64,000 nt of DNA from Solimonas aquatica (GTDB lineage Bacteria; Pseudomonadota; Gammaproteobacteria; Nevskiales; Nevskiaceae): contig NZ_FOFS01000004.1 in assembly GCF_900111015.1 (NCBI RefSeq), positions 124,001 to 188,000 of the forward strand, given 5' to 3'. How positions within the stretch are numbered: position 1 is the first letter of the stretch; every line of letters starts with the position of its first letter. Made by a program: the position numbers and the translations under genes. Under the pieces are notes generated by a model. It saw only the letters and a list, made by a program, of their open reading frames with translations, made no database searches and was not told the DNA's origin. Positions 17,408-27,196 of the stretch are shown one piece after another.

Positions 17408-20353
17408 TCAAGGCGCGCAGCGGCGTGGATCCGGCTCGAGGGCGCGCAAACCCCGTCCCGCCGTCACCCAGGCAATCTTGCAGCGCAGCAGCTGTTGCAG
17501 CTGCGCCGGCGTGCGCGTCTCGCCGCTCATCGGCCAGAGTCGGGTGGCGCCGTCGCTGCCGGTGGTGTAGGCCAGCCGTCCATCCGGAGCAAAGCCGGCC
17601 GCAAACGGCAGGATGGAGCCGGCATGCGCATTGAAGGAATACAGCAGTTCGCCATCCTGACTGTCCCAGATCCTGAGCCGGCCATCATCCGCCGCCGACA
17701 GCAGCAGACTGCCGTCCGGCGAGAAGGCCACGGTATGCACGGCGGCATTGTGGCCGCTGAGCGTGAGATAGCGGCGGCTTGGCAGATGCCAGAGCAGCAT
17801 CGTCTTGCCGGCATCGGCGATGGCGATCTTGTCGCCGTCGCGACTGAACGCTCCCATGGAGAAGTGCACGGCGGCGGGATGATCCAGCCTCTGCAGCAGG
17901 CGCCCGCTGGCGACATCGATCACGAACGCCCAGCGCCGCTCGGCGAGCACCAGCAGCCGGCTGCCGTCGTCACTGAACACCACCGCGCTGATGGTGGTGG
18001 CCGGCGCGATCGCCAGCTGGCGCCGCCAGCGCGGGGCATCGGCTGCGGTCGGCTGCAGGTAGAGGGTGTCACCACTGCCGTATGCGAACTCTGCCTGCCG
18101 CGGGGAAAAGGCAAAGGCGCGGCTGAAGTCCGTTGCCAGCTGATGGCGCTGGCGATGCGTGCCCAGTTCCAGCACCCGGATACCGCCCTCCTTGATCGCT
18201 TGCGCCAGATAAGCGCCGCTGTGATCGAAGCCCAGATTCACCACCTTGGCCGCCACGCCGGCATAGCGATCCAGCAAGCGGTCGTCCGGCAGCGAATGCA
18301 GCTGCAGGGCGCCGCTCTCGTCGGCCAGCGCCAGCTGCCGGCCGTCTTTGGAGAGCGCCGCGCGCAGCGCAGGTGTGGCGCCGGCACCGAAGCCGGGCTG
18401 GCGCCGTCCCTGGGCGTCGTAGAGGCCGCCTTGCGAACCGCCCACGAAATATCGGCCGTCGCTGGCAAAGGCCAGCGGCGGTGCCTGATGCGTGCCGTCG
18501 CGATACTGCTGCTGCGCGGCTTGCGGCAGACGCCAGATCACCAGGGTGCCGTCATTGCCACCGCTCACCGCATGCTGGCCATCGGGCGCAAAGTTGAAGG
18601 CGTTGACGCCTCCGAGATGCGCATCGAGCGAGTACAAGGACGCGCCGCTGTCGGTATCGACCACCGACAAGCGACCTTCGCCGATCCGCGCCAGCATCGA
18701 TCCCTCGGGATTCATCACCGCGGGATTGCCGGCCGGGTCCAGGAAGCGCTCGGCATACAGCAAGGCGCCGCCACGGCTCTGCCAGATGCTGACCTGCGCA
18801 CGGGTCGCGGTCATCAGCCGCTGCCCGTCCGCACTGAAGTGCAGATCGCTGATGATGGCATTGTGTCCGCTGCTCATCAGCAGCGTGGCCGCGTCGACAT
18901 CCCAGATCCGCACCGCACCGTCGTGCGTCGCTGCGGCCAGCAGCCGGCCGTCGCGACTGCAGTCCAGCACTACCGCCCGCCCCGGCAGCCCCTGAAAGCG
19001 GCGCAGCACCGGCACTCCGGCGCGGCGCGGATCACGCAGCTCGATGCGGCCATCCTGCGCGGCGGTGACCAGGCCGCGTCCGCCGCAATAGCGCGCGGTG
19101 CTGTAATCGCCGGCCAGTCGCTGCAGGCTGGCGCCAATGGCGCCGTAGTGCAGCGCGCGATCGGGTCCGAGCAGCACCACCTCGCGCTCGTCGTCCGACA
19201 AGGGGTTGGGCGACACGCCATAGTCGCTGTCGTCCAGCGACTCATCGTTCATCTTCTCGCGCAGCAGCAGCCGGCCGTCGCGGGCATCGAACAGGCGCAT
19301 TTCGTGCCCCTGCCGTCCCAGGCTTTCCAGCCAGAACACGCGCCCGCCCAAACCAAACGCGCCGAAAAACCTGTCCACATCCCCCAGGGGCAGATCGAAG
19401 ATCGGCTGCTGGGGCTGGGCCAGCAGATAGCCGCGCAGGTGCACATCGATGCCAATGGCGATGGCGCGCGTGAGATCCGCATTCACGTCCGCCAGCCACA
19501 CCGGCACGCCGGTGCGGATGCGCAGTTGCTGCGGATCGACCGCGGCCATGGCGCGCGCCAGCATGAAGCGCAGGGCCGGCGTATCCAGACCCAGGCGATA
19601 GGCCTCGCCGAGATAGGCCGCCGCGCGCGCCTCGTTGTGCGCCAGCAGTTCCTCGCGGCCATTGCGGTAGAGCATCTCGATGCGCGCTTGCAAGGCCTGC
19701 GTGCGCAAGGCTTCCTGTTTCTCGGCCTGCTGCCAGTGCCAGGCGCTGAACAGGGACGCGGCCGCACACAATCCCAGCGCGCCGGCCAGCAGATGGTTGC
19801 GGATGCGGCGACGGCGTTCGCGACGGCGCAGCTCGTCGTAGCCGATGTCGAGCATGCCCGCGATCAGCTTCAGCGCCGCGCCGTCCCGGGTATCGGCCTT
19901 CAGGTCTGCCGCCAGGGGTTCGGGCGCGCGGCCGCAGACCTCGCCCTGCTCGTCGTAACGCTCCAGCAGCGCCGGGGGAAACACTTGCTGCCCGCCGGCG
20001 CTATCCAGGCGCAGACAGAGAATGTTGCGCTCGCGGCCCAGGCGCTTGAAGCTGCGCACTTCCTCATTGACCCAGCGCGATTGCGCCGCACCCGGCGAGC
20101 ACAGCACGATCAGATAGCGCGACTGGTGCAGGGCCTGCTGCACCACCCCACCCAGATCCACGGAGCTGGGCAACTCGTCGCGGTCACGGAATACCGGCGC
20201 CAGGCGCGCCGGCACCTGGATGTCGTGCAGCGGCCTGCCCAGCAGATGGCGGGGTACGCGGTAACGTTCGAGATAGCGATGCAGCCACTGCGCCTCGCGA
20301 CGGTCGCGGTGGTGATAGCTGATGAAAGCCCAATAGCGGAAACCCTGCGGCAA
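17408..20353 (-). CDS. TIR domain - transmembrane - WD40 repeat protein
   Basis: 981 aa. Residues about 5-140 are a TIR domain: box 1 is FRYWAFISYHHRD, followed by FRDRDELPSS, LIVLCSPGAAQSRWVNEEV and ILCLRL. The Trp-Val-Asn-Glu-Glu segment (94-98) holds the acidic residue expected at a TIR NADase active site. Residues 187-207 form a single membrane segment preceded by an Arg-rich stretch (176-185), placing the TIR domain in the cytoplasm and the C-terminal part probably in the periplasm. Residues about 270-960 are WD40 beta-propeller repeats (for example SGHNAAVHTVAFSPDGSLLL, DDGRLRIWD), likely two propellers. The start is TTG 20353; no ATG is possible before residue 167. It is divergent from a nucleotide cyclase gene across 69 bases. 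By analogy with TIR proteins it may degrade NAD or sense a signal; function is unproven. Confidence 0.8.
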   Translation of the reverse strand: MPQGFRYWAFISYHHRDRREAQWLHRYLERYRVPRHLLGRPLHDIQVPARLAPVFRDRDELPSSVDLGGVVQQALHQSRYLIVLCSPGAAQSRWVNEEVRSFKRLGRERNILCLRLDSAGGQQVFPPALLERYDEQGEVCGRAPEPLAADLKADTRDGAALKLIAGMLDIGYDELRRRERRRRIRNHLLAGALGLCAAASLFSAWHWQQAEKQEALRTQALQARIEMLYRNGREELLAHNEARAAAYLGEAYRLGLDTPALRFMLARAMAAVDPQQLRIRTGVPVWLADVNADLTRAIAIGIDVHLRGYLLAQPQQPIFDLPLGDVDRFFGAFGLGGRVFWLESLGRQGHEMRLFDARDGRLLLREKMNDESLDDSDYGVSPNPLSDDEREVVLLGPDRALHYGAIGASLQRLAGDYSTARYCGGRGLVTAAQDGRIELRDPRRAGVPVLRRFQGLPGRAVVLDCSRDGRLLAAATHDGAVRIWDVDAATLLMSSGHNAIISDLHFSADGQRLMTATRAQVSIWQSRGGALLYAERFLDPAGNPAVMNPEGSMLARIGEGRLSVVDTDSGASLYSLDAHLGGVNAFNFAPDGQHAVSGGNDGTLVIWRLPQAAQQQYRDGTHQAPPLAFASDGRYFVGGSQGGLYDAQGRRQPGFGAGATPALRAALSKDGRQLALADESGALQLHSLPDDRLLDRYAGVAAKVVNLGFDHSGAYLAQAIKEGGIRVLELGTHRQRHQLATDFSRAFAFSPRQAEFAYGSGDTLYLQPTAADAPRWRRQLAIAPATTISAVVFSDDGSRLLVLAERRWAFVIDVASGRLLQRLDHPAAVHFSMGAFSRDGDKIAIADAGKTMLLWHLPSRRYLTLSGHNAAVHTVAFSPDGSLLLSAADDGRLRIWDSQDGELLYSFNAHAGSILPFAAGFAPDGRLAYTTGSDGATRLWPMSGETRTPAQLQQLLRCKIAWVTAGRGLRALEPDPRRCAP

Positions 20354-20422
20354 CGTTCCCCCCGTCTCCCGATGCGCGCCAAGCCATCATAATGGTTCGA
20401 CGCAGGCAGCAGGGGGAATGCG
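20354..20422. promoter_or_regulatory. Shared 69-base divergent intergenic region (TIR-WD40 / cyclase)
   Basis: The only space between two non-ATG starts (TTG at 20353 on minus, GTG at 20423 on plus). It contains a CATAAT-type -10-like sequence (20388-20393) and purine-rich ribosome sites on both sides (GGGGGAA before the TTG on minus; AGGGGGAA before the GTG on plus). The shared region suggests joint control of the two genes. Confidence 0.5.
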
Positions 20423-22885
20423 GTGCCGAACAGCCGAGGCAGCAGGGCCGGCGACAACCAGGAACAGCAGGCGCTGCAGCGCTATCTGCGCCGCGCCGAG
20501 GAACAGGCGCGGCACTGGCTGAGCGTGGGCGGCTGCGGCCATCTGCTGATCAGCGATGCCGAACAGGCGCATGCGCGGCGCCTGCTGGAGGAGCAGCTGC
20601 TGCCACCGCTGGCGGACACGAAGCAACGCTGGCAACTGTTGTCCGGCATGGCGCCCGGCGCCGATCTGCTGTTCGTCGAGACGCTCAGCCGCTGGCTGCA
20701 GGCCCGGGGAATCGAGTTCGATCTGATCGCCATCCTGCCGGTGCCGGCGGAATATCTGATCAGTGACTGGCAGCTGCGCTGCGAACAGGAGCAGCTGCAT
20801 GTGAGCGCCATCACGCGGCGCCGCGTGCAGGCCCAGCTGGAGGCGCAGCTGGCCCAGGCACGCGAGGTGATTCCGCTGTTCGGCGAGGACGACGGTCCGG
20901 CGCAGTTTCGTTCACGCCGCTATCGCCAGCATCAATACCAGCGCCTGGCGGCGATTCTGGCGCAGCATCCGGAGCTCCTGTTCGGCATCGTGCGCCCGCA
21001 GCGTGGCGGCGCGCCCGGCGGTTCGCTGGAGGTGCTGGGCTGGCGCGAGGACCGGCGCCGCATCCCCAGCGATCTGCGTCTGCATCGCAATCACTGCGCT
21101 GCCCAGCCGCGCACCCTGGTGGTGAATCTCAGCGAGAGCGCGGGCGCGCTGCGCGCCGGACCGGACGATCCCGTGCAGCGCGTGCTGCAGCGCACGCAGG
21201 AAGCGAGTCAGAGCGGCAACGCCCTGGCCTGCCTGGACATCGTGCGCGCTGCGCAGCGTCAGGGTCTGCAGGATGTGCGCCTGGACTATCAGCTGATCCA
21301 GGCGCTGGCCAACACCGGCAACACCCAGCAGGCGCTGAATCATTACCGCGAGCTGGACCTGGGGCCGGAAGCGCACAGCGAGGACTGGCTGGCGCTGCGC
21401 GGTCGCCTGGAGAAGGACCTGGCGCTGCGCGCGCAGCCGCGCTCCTGGCGGCAGTTCGCCCGCGCCGCCGAAGCCTACGAAGCCGCGTTCAAGCGCCATG
21501 GCGGCTACTACAGCGCGATCAATGCCGCCAGCATGCGCCTGCTCGCCGGACAGGCGCGACAGGCCCACAAGCTGGCCGAGCAGACCCTGGAGCTGCTGGC
21601 CGTGCGCAGCGCACCGGATGAGATCGAACGCTATTACCAGCACGCCACCCGCGCCGAGGCGCTCTTGCTGCTGGGCGACGCCCAGGCCTGCGCGCTGGCG
21701 CTGCGCCAGGCCAATCCCCTGCTGCCACAGGACACCCTGCGCCGCAGCCGCACCCAGCAGCAGCTGCATCTGCTGTGTCAGGAGCTGGGACTGAGCACCG
21801 CGCCGCTGCGCGAGCTGCAGCTGCCGCCGGTGGTGCTGCTGCGCCAGCACGGCCGTCCGCCGCGCCGCCTGCAGCGTACGCAATGGCCGGCCCCGCTGCG
21901 CGAGCTGATCGCGCAGCGCAGCTTCATCAATCTCTGCCTGCAGACCCCGGGCGATCTGCTGCTCTGCGAGCGCCTGCACGAACAGGGGGCGCGCCTGTAT
22001 CTGACCCTGCCGGTGCCGGCGCCGGAACTGGTGCGGCGCTGGCGTCAGCCTTCGCCACACAAATGCGAGGAACGCCTGACGGCCCTGCTGGACAAGGCAC
22101 AGACCGTGATCGTGCAACGCGGCTTTCTGCCGCGCGAACAGAGCTGGCAGAACGCCGAGGCGCAGGCGCTGACCCTGGGGCTGTCGGTGCTCACGGCGGC
22201 GCGCACCGCGATGCAGTGGCGGCTGCTGGAGCTGAGCTGGAATGAAGACGGTCCGCGCTGCCTGCGCAGCGAACTGGTGGCCGAGCCCGCGCGTGAAGCG
22301 GCGCGCGCCTACGCGCTGGCCGGTCTGCCCACGGTCAAACCCAGCTCCAGCCAGCGGCGCATGGCCGGCCTGATCTTCGCCGACTTCTCCGGCTTCGCAC
22401 GCCTGCAGGACAGCCTGTATCCGCGTTATTACCGCGAGGTGATCGGCGGCCTGGCGCGGCTGCTCGACCGCCACGGCCAGACCGTGCGCGTGCGCAAGAC
22501 CTGGGGCGATGCCCTGCACGTGGTCACCGACGATGCCAGCAGCGCGGCGCTGATCGCCGTCGAGGTGCAGGCGTTCATGGAGAAACACCGCCTGCGCCAT
22601 GACGGCATGCTCGGCGATCTGGAGCTGCGCGTGGCCGCGCATTACGCCCCCGTGTTCTCCGGCTATGACGAGGTGGAGCACCTGCCCGCGCACTTCGGCA
22701 CGCAGCTGGCGTTTGCCGCGCGCATCGAACCGGTGGCACCGCCCGGCAGCATTTACGTCACGGAAAACTTTGCGGCGCGGCTGAGCTTCGAATCACCGCA
22801 GCGCTACATCCTGGAATACGCCGGCGAGGTGGAGCTGGCCAAGCACTACGGTGCTTATCGCCTGTTCGCGCTGCGCGCGCGCTGA
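20423..22885 (+). CDS. SLOG-like / TPR-S-like / class III nucleotide cyclase protein
   Basis: 820 aa, GTG start at 20423 after AGGGGGAATGC. Residues about 35-225 look like a Rossmann-type SLOG nucleotide-binding domain (LSGMAPGADLLFVETLSRWL at 73-92, then IAILPVPAEYLISDW). Residues about 240-460 are helical repeats with YEAAFKRHGGYYSAINAASM near 350, resembling the TPR-S/DUF4071 domain seen in prokaryotic conflict proteins and in ASK kinases. Residues about 645-815 form a class III adenylyl/guanylyl cyclase domain: metal Asp 654 (IFADFSGF), Asp 696 (KTWGDALHV) and Arg 767. The canonical transition-state Asn is replaced by Ala 763. No signal peptide or membrane segment is seen. The gene is divergent from TIR-WD40. 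I infer a ligand-sensing cyclase whose product could act on the TIR partner. Confidence 0.75.
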   Translation: MPNSRGSRAGDNQEQQALQRYLRRAEEQARHWLSVGGCGHLLISDAEQAHARRLLEEQLLPPLADTKQRWQLLSGMAPGADLLFVETLSRWLQARGIEFDLIAILPVPAEYLISDWQLRCEQEQLHVSAITRRRVQAQLEAQLAQAREVIPLFGEDDGPAQFRSRRYRQHQYQRLAAILAQHPELLFGIVRPQRGGAPGGSLEVLGWREDRRRIPSDLRLHRNHCAAQPRTLVVNLSESAGALRAGPDDPVQRVLQRTQEASQSGNALACLDIVRAAQRQGLQDVRLDYQLIQALANTGNTQQALNHYRELDLGPEAHSEDWLALRGRLEKDLALRAQPRSWRQFARAAEAYEAAFKRHGGYYSAINAASMRLLAGQARQAHKLAEQTLELLAVRSAPDEIERYYQHATRAEALLLLGDAQACALALRQANPLLPQDTLRRSRTQQQLHLLCQELGLSTAPLRELQLPPVVLLRQHGRPPRRLQRTQWPAPLRELIAQRSFINLCLQTPGDLLLCERLHEQGARLYLTLPVPAPELVRRWRQPSPHKCEERLTALLDKAQTVIVQRGFLPREQSWQNAEAQALTLGLSVLTAARTAMQWRLLELSWNEDGPRCLRSELVAEPAREAARAYALAGLPTVKPSSSQRRMAGLIFADFSGFARLQDSLYPRYYREVIGGLARLLDRHGQTVRVRKTWGDALHVVTDDASSAALIAVEVQAFMEKHRLRHDGMLGDLELRVAAHYAPVFSGYDEVEHLPAHFGTQLAFAARIEPVAPPGSIYVTENFAARLSFESPQRYILEYAGEVELAKHYGAYRLFALRAR

Positions 22886-22895
22886 GCGCAGACGC

Positions 22896-23231
22896 TCAGT
22901 CGCGAATCTTCAGCACCTGTTCCTGCACCTGCCCGTCGCGCAGACGCCAGGCACGCATTTCCAGCACGCCCTTGGTGTTGAGCGAGATCACCAGACTCAG
23001 CTCGCCCTCGCGCAGCTGCGCGGCCTCGGGCACCGCCGGCGCCAGCGGCTGCGACCACAGCACCGCCCACAGCTCTGCCTGTGCCGGCAGCTGCGCGCCG
23101 GGCACGTAGGCGCAAGGCTCCTCACCGCGGGCAGTCACCAGCCCCCGGATCGCTTCGGGCTGCGCGATCTGCGCCTCGTGCAGCAGGCGGATCGCGAGAT
23201 TGCGCGGCATCACCAGTACGTCTTGTTTCAT
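22896..23231 (-). CDS. JAMM/MPN-like protein lacking metal ligands
   Basis: 111 aa, ATG 23231, overlapping the moeB stop by 4 bases (ATGA). The sequence follows the JAB1/MPN fold pattern: a short N-terminal strand and helix with Glu 26 before GL (QPEAIRGLV), a loop equivalent to the HSHP(x)nPSxxDL signature, and the C-terminal LSLVISLNTKGVLEMRAW strand. At the signature the residues read LWSQP...PEAAQL, so the expected metal ligands His, His and Asp appear as Trp 59, Gln 61 and Gln 72. It therefore looks like a catalytically dead JAMM. JAMM proteases beside MoeB/ThiF E1-like enzymes usually process sulphur-carrier proteins; here a structural or regulatory role is more likely. Confidence 0.6.
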   Translation of the reverse strand: MKQDVLVMPRNLAIRLLHEAQIAQPEAIRGLVTARGEEPCAYVPGAQLPAQAELWAVLWSQPLAPAVPEAAQLREGELSLVISLNTKGVLEMRAWRLRDGQVQEQVLKIRD

Positions 23232-23959
23232 GTCAGTCTCGTTTGCCCGCAGACCGCGCAGGCCGGATCGATGCTCATGGTAAAGCGCCGCCACTGCATC
23301 TGCCGCGCATCCCAGACCTGCAGCGCGTTCAGATCCTCGCGCAGCCCCAGCAGATACTTGAGCGCCAGCAGCGCCTGCAGCGCGCCCACCGTGCCCACCA
23401 CGGGTCCGAGGATGCCGGCCTCCTCGCAGGTTTCGGCCTGCTCGCCGGTATCCGGATACAGGCAGTCATAACAGGCGCTGCCGGCGGCGACATCGAACAG
23501 CGCCAGCTGGCCCTCGAAGCGGATCGCCGCGCCCGACACCAGCGGCTTGCGCGCGCGCACACAGGCGGCGTTGATGGCGCGTCGCGCCGGAAAATTATCG
23601 GTGCAGTCCAGCACCACATCGGCCTGCGCCACGGCAGCCAGGCCGGCTTGCGCATCCAGGGCCTCGATCTCGATGCCGGCATTGAGCGCGCGCAGCTGCG
23701 CCGCCGCCGCCTCGCTCTTGAGCCGGCCGACATCGCTCTGCCGGTACAGCACCTGACGCTGCAGATTGCTGGTGTCGACACGGTCGCGGTCCGACAGCAG
23801 CAGACGGCCGATGCCGGCGCCGGCCAGATACGCTGCGGCGATGCTGCCCAGGCCGCCGAGGCCGATCAACAGCACCGTGGAGTCACGCAAGAGCTGCTGG
23901 CCGTTGACGCCCAGCTCGCGCAACACGATCTGCCGGCTGTAGCGCGCCAGCTCGCTCAT
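23228..23959 (-). CDS. moeB: MoeB/ThiF family E1-like adenylyltransferase
   Basis: Activates the C-terminus of a sulphur-carrier protein (MoaD or ThiS type) by adenylation, 243 aa. The N-terminus RYSRQIVLRELGVNGQQLL and nucleotide motif LLIGLGGLGSIAAAYLAGAG are typical, and there are two CxxC zinc pairs (CYDCLYPD and CAVCGQ near the C-terminus). It overlaps prmC (ATGA at 23956-23959) and the JAMM-like gene (ATGA at 23228-23231). The hemA-prfA-prmC-moeB order is the same as in Pseudomonas. It could serve molybdopterin or thiamine synthesis; the sequence alone does not decide. Confidence 0.88.
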   Translation of the reverse strand: MSELARYSRQIVLRELGVNGQQLLRDSTVLLIGLGGLGSIAAAYLAGAGIGRLLLSDRDRVDTSNLQRQVLYRQSDVGRLKSEAAAAQLRALNAGIEIEALDAQAGLAAVAQADVVLDCTDNFPARRAINAACVRARKPLVSGAAIRFEGQLALFDVAAGSACYDCLYPDTGEQAETCEEAGILGPVVGTVGALQALLALKYLLGLREDLNALQVWDARQMQWRRFTMSIDPACAVCGQTRLT

Positions 23960-24777
23960 GCCCTGCCTCCGGTGGCGCGCTCGCGCTGTTCCAGATCGCG
24001 GCGCGTGTGAATGTCGGTGAAGCCCGCGGCGGCGAGCAGCCCGCGCACCGCTGCGCCCTGATCATAACCGTGCTCCAGCAACAGCCAGGCGCCCGCGTGC
24101 AGATGCGCATGCGCGCCGGCAATCACCTCGCGCAGCGCGCCCAGGCCATCGCCGCCATCGCTCAAGGCCAGCAGCGGCTCGTGCTGCAGCGCCTGCAGAT
24201 GCGCATCCTCGCGCGCGATGTAGGGCGGATTGCAGACCGCCAGATCGAAGCGCTGCGCGCCATGCGCCTGCCACCAGCTGCCTTCGCGAAACGCCACCGC
24301 CAGGCCCAGGTGCTGGGCATTGGCCTGCGCCACCGCCAGCGCTGCCGGTGAAACATCGCTGGCGTGTACGCGCCAGCGCGGCCGTTCACGCGCCAGGGCC
24401 AGCGCCAGGGCGCCGCTGCCGGTGCCCAGATCAACGACCTGCGCCTCCTGCGCGGGACCAACGCTCAAGGCCCATTCCACCAGCAGCTCGGTTTCCGGAC
24501 GCGGCACCAGCACCGCCGGCGTGACCTGCAGTTCCAGGCTCCAGAAGCCCTGCGTGCCGAGCAGGTAGGCCACCGGCTCGCCGGCGAGCCGGCGTGCCAG
24601 CAGCGCCGCAAAACGCTGCTGCGTGCCCGCGTCGACCACATCCTCGGCACGCAGCCAGAGCTGCGTGCGCGAACATTGCAGGGCATGCGCCAGCAGCAGC
24701 TCCGCATCCAGGCGCGCGCTGTCGCTGTGCGCGGCGAGCCGCGCACCGGCCTCATTCAACAGGTCCTGGCGCTTCAC
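23956..24777 (-). CDS. prmC: Peptide chain release factor N5-glutamine methyltransferase
   Basis: Methylates the Gln of the GGQ motif of release factors 1 and 2, 273 aa. It shows an N-terminal helical domain, the SAM motif [16 protein letters not shown] and the substrate-Gln motif [10 protein letters not shown]. The start is GTG 24777, overlapping the prfA stop (GTGA), so it is translationally coupled to its own substrate gene. Confidence 0.95.
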   Translation of the reverse strand: MKRQDLLNEAGARLAAHSDSARLDAELLLAHALQCSRTQLWLRAEDVVDAGTQQRFAALLARRLAGEPVAYLLGTQGFWSLELQVTPAVLVPRPETELLVEWALSVGPAQEAQVVDLGTGSGALALALARERPRWRVHASDVSPAALAVAQANAQHLGLAVAFREGSWWQAHGAQRFDLAVCNPPYIAREDAHLQALQHEPLLALSDGGDGLGALREVIAGAHAHLHAGAWLLLEHGYDQGAAVRGLLAAAGFTDIHTRRDLEQRERATGGRA

Positions 24778-25856
24778 GCCTCGCCCAGTTCGGCCAGGGC
24801 CTCGGCCTGTGCTTCGGCCAGCAGCGGCTGGATCACCGGATCCAGATCGCCCTGCATCACGCGCTCCAGCTGATAGAGCGTGAGATTGATGCGATGGTCG
24901 GTGACGCGGCCCTGCGGGAAGTTGTAGGTGCGGATGCGCTCGGACCGATCACCCGAACCGACCAGCTTCTTGCGCTGCGCGGCGCGGGCGCTGGCGTTCT
25001 TCTCGCGCTCGGCATCGAGCAGACGCGCCGAGAGCAGGGCCATGGCCTTGGCGCGGTTCTTGTGCTGCGAGCGCTCTTCCTGGCACTCCACCACCACGCC
25101 GGTGGGAATGTGCGTGACACGGATCGCCGATTCGGTCTTGTTGACGTGCTGGCCGCCGGCGCCGCTGGAGCGGAAGGTGTCGAACTTCAGATCGGCCGGA
25201 TTGATCTGCATCTGCGTCTCCTCCACTTCCGGCAGCACCGCCACCGTCGCCGCCGAAGTGTGGATGCGGCCCTGCGCCTCGGTCTCCGGCACGCGCTGCA
25301 CGCGGTGCGCGCCGGACTCGTACTTGAGCTGCGAGTAGGCGCCAAAGCCGATCAGGCGCGAGATCACTTCCTTGAAGCCGCCGTGCTCGCCGGGATTGGC
25401 GGAGAGCAACTCCACCTGCCAGCCGCGACTTTCGGCGTACTTGGAATACATGCGGAACAGATCGCCGGCGAAGATCGCGGCCTCGTCGCCGCCGGTGCCG
25501 GCGCGGATTTCCAGGAAGACATTGTTGTTGTCGAGCGGATCACGCGGCACCAGATAGGCCTGCAGCGCGCTCTCCAGGCGCTCGATTTCGGCCTGCGCCT
25601 GCGGATACTCGGCCTGCGCCATGGCGCGCAGCTCGGCATCGCTGTCCTCGCGCATCAGGCCCAGATCGGCAAGATTGCGCTGCGCCTGCTGGTACGCGCC
25701 ATAGGTGTCGGCCAGTGGCCCCAGCTGCGCGTATTCCTGCGAGTAGCGGCGGAACTTGTCGGCATCGGCGATCACCTGCGCATCGCCCAGTTCGCGCGCG
25801 AGTTCCTCGCGGCGTTCGTACATCTGATCGAGTTTGGCGAGCAGGCTGGCTTTCAT
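24774..25856 (-). CDS. prfA: Peptide chain release factor 1
   Basis: Decodes UAA and UAG stops, 360 aa. The catalytic GGQ lies in [17 protein letters not shown], and the RF1-type domain 2 context [20 protein letters not shown] is present. It lies 77 bases after hemA in the conserved hemA-prfA-prmC order. No strong Shine-Dalgarno precedes ATG 25856 (CTTTGGTTCCTC), which may lower its initiation. Confidence 0.97.
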   Translation of the reverse strand: MKASLLAKLDQMYERREELARELGDAQVIADADKFRRYSQEYAQLGPLADTYGAYQQAQRNLADLGLMREDSDAELRAMAQAEYPQAQAEIERLESALQAYLVPRDPLDNNNVFLEIRAGTGGDEAAIFAGDLFRMYSKYAESRGWQVELLSANPGEHGGFKEVISRLIGFGAYSQLKYESGAHRVQRVPETEAQGRIHTSAATVAVLPEVEETQMQINPADLKFDTFRSSGAGGQHVNKTESAIRVTHIPTGVVVECQEERSQHKNRAKAMALLSARLLDAEREKNASARAAQRKKLVGSGDRSERIRTYNFPQGRVTDHRINLTLYQLERVMQGDLDPVIQPLLAEAQAEALAELGEA

Positions 25857-25933
25857 GAGGAACCAAAGGCAATGACGAAGGACGGACCACGGAGTGGATC
25901 GCAGGCGCTGCGATCCGGCGCGCTTGAGCGCCG

Positions 25934-27196
25934 CTAAGCCTGGTCGTCGGGCAGTTCGAAAAGCTTACGCGCGGCGTTGAGCAGCAGCGACTGCTCCACC
26001 GCATCGGCGCGGCGCAGCACGCGCGAAGGGCCGTGCAGAATCTTGTTGCTGAGCGTGTCGGCGATGAAACTCATCACCTCATCGACCGAGTCGCCGGCGG
26101 CGAGCTTGCGCCGCGCCTTGTCCAGCACCTCGTCGCGGCTGGCGCGGGCACGGGCGCGGATCTCCTGGATGGTGCCGCCGGCATCGCGGCTTTCCAGCCA
26201 GCGCGCGAATGCCAGCGCCTGGTCGCTGATCAGCACCTCGGCCTGGCGCGCGGCCTCTTCACGCAGCTTCAGATTCTCGGCGATCACCGCGCGCAGATCG
26301 TCGATGGTGTAGAGGTAGATATCCTTGAGCTCGGCGATCTTCGGGTCGATGTCGCGCGGCACCGCGAGGTCGATCAGAAACACCGGCTTGCGCCGGCGCG
26401 TGCCGATGGCGGCAGCCATGGCCTCGCGCTTAAGCACCAGATGCTGGGCGGCGGTGCAGGAGATCACCAGATCGGCATCGCCCAGATAGCCGGGAATGTC
26501 ATCGAGGCTGATCGCATAACCGTGCACCTCGCGCGCCAGGCGCTCGCCGCGCTCCAGGCTGCGGTTGGCGATGATGATGCGCCCCACGCCATGCTGCTGC
26601 AGATGCCGCGCCACCAGCTGCACCATCTCGCCGGCGCCGATCAGCAGCGCGGTCTGCCCTTCCAGGCTGGCGAAGATGCGCCGCGCCATCTGCAGCGCGG
26701 CATAAGCCACGCTCACCGGATGCGCGCCGACCTCGGTCTGCGAGCGCACCAGCTTGGCCACCGAGAACGCATGCTGGAACAGGCGCGAGAGCACCGGCCC
26801 CAAGGTGTGCTGCTCGCTGGCCACCGCGAAGGACTGCTTCATCTGACCGAGAATCTGCGGCTCGCCCAGCACCATGGAGTCCAGACCGCAGGCCACGCGC
26901 AGGCTGTGCGTCACGCTGCCCAGATCGCGGTGCGTGTAGAGGAATTTCTCCAGGTAGCCGTCCGGCGCCTGCCGTTCGCGCCGCCACCATTCCAGCAGCC
27001 GCGCCTCCTCCTCCAGCGCCGTCACCGCCATGATCTCGGTGCGGTTGCAGGTGGAAATGATGGCGGCTTCGTCGATACCGGGCAGCGCGCGCAGGCGGTG
27101 CAAGGCTTCGGGCAGCTCGATCTCGGCAAAAGCCAGCCGCTCGCGCGCCTCCACAGGCGCACGGTGATGGCTGAGACCCAAGGTGAATAAGGCCAT
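25934..27196 (-). CDS. hemA: Glutamyl-tRNA reductase
   Basis: First step of C5 tetrapyrrole synthesis: NADPH reduction of Glu-tRNA to glutamate-1-semialdehyde, 420 aa. Catalytic Cys lies in [12 protein letters not shown] (about residue 50), the NADPH-binding segment is [20 protein letters not shown], and the dimerisation helix is C-terminal. ATG 27196 is the start. A TAAAAT -10-like box lies at 27223-27228 on the minus strand. It is divergent from the TPR-lolB-ispE block. Confidence 0.97.
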   Translation of the reverse strand: MALFTLGLSHHRAPVEARERLAFAEIELPEALHRLRALPGIDEAAIISTCNRTEIMAVTALEEEARLLEWWRRERQAPDGYLEKFLYTHRDLGSVTHSLRVACGLDSMVLGEPQILGQMKQSFAVASEQHTLGPVLSRLFQHAFSVAKLVRSQTEVGAHPVSVAYAALQMARRIFASLEGQTALLIGAGEMVQLVARHLQQHGVGRIIIANRSLERGERLAREVHGYAISLDDIPGYLGDADLVISCTAAQHLVLKREAMAAAIGTRRRKPVFLIDLAVPRDIDPKIAELKDIYLYTIDDLRAVIAENLKLREEAARQAEVLISDQALAFARWLESRDAGGTIQEIRARARASRDEVLDKARRKLAAGDSVDEVMSFIADTLSNKILHGPSRVLRRADAVEQSLLLNAARKLFELPDDQA

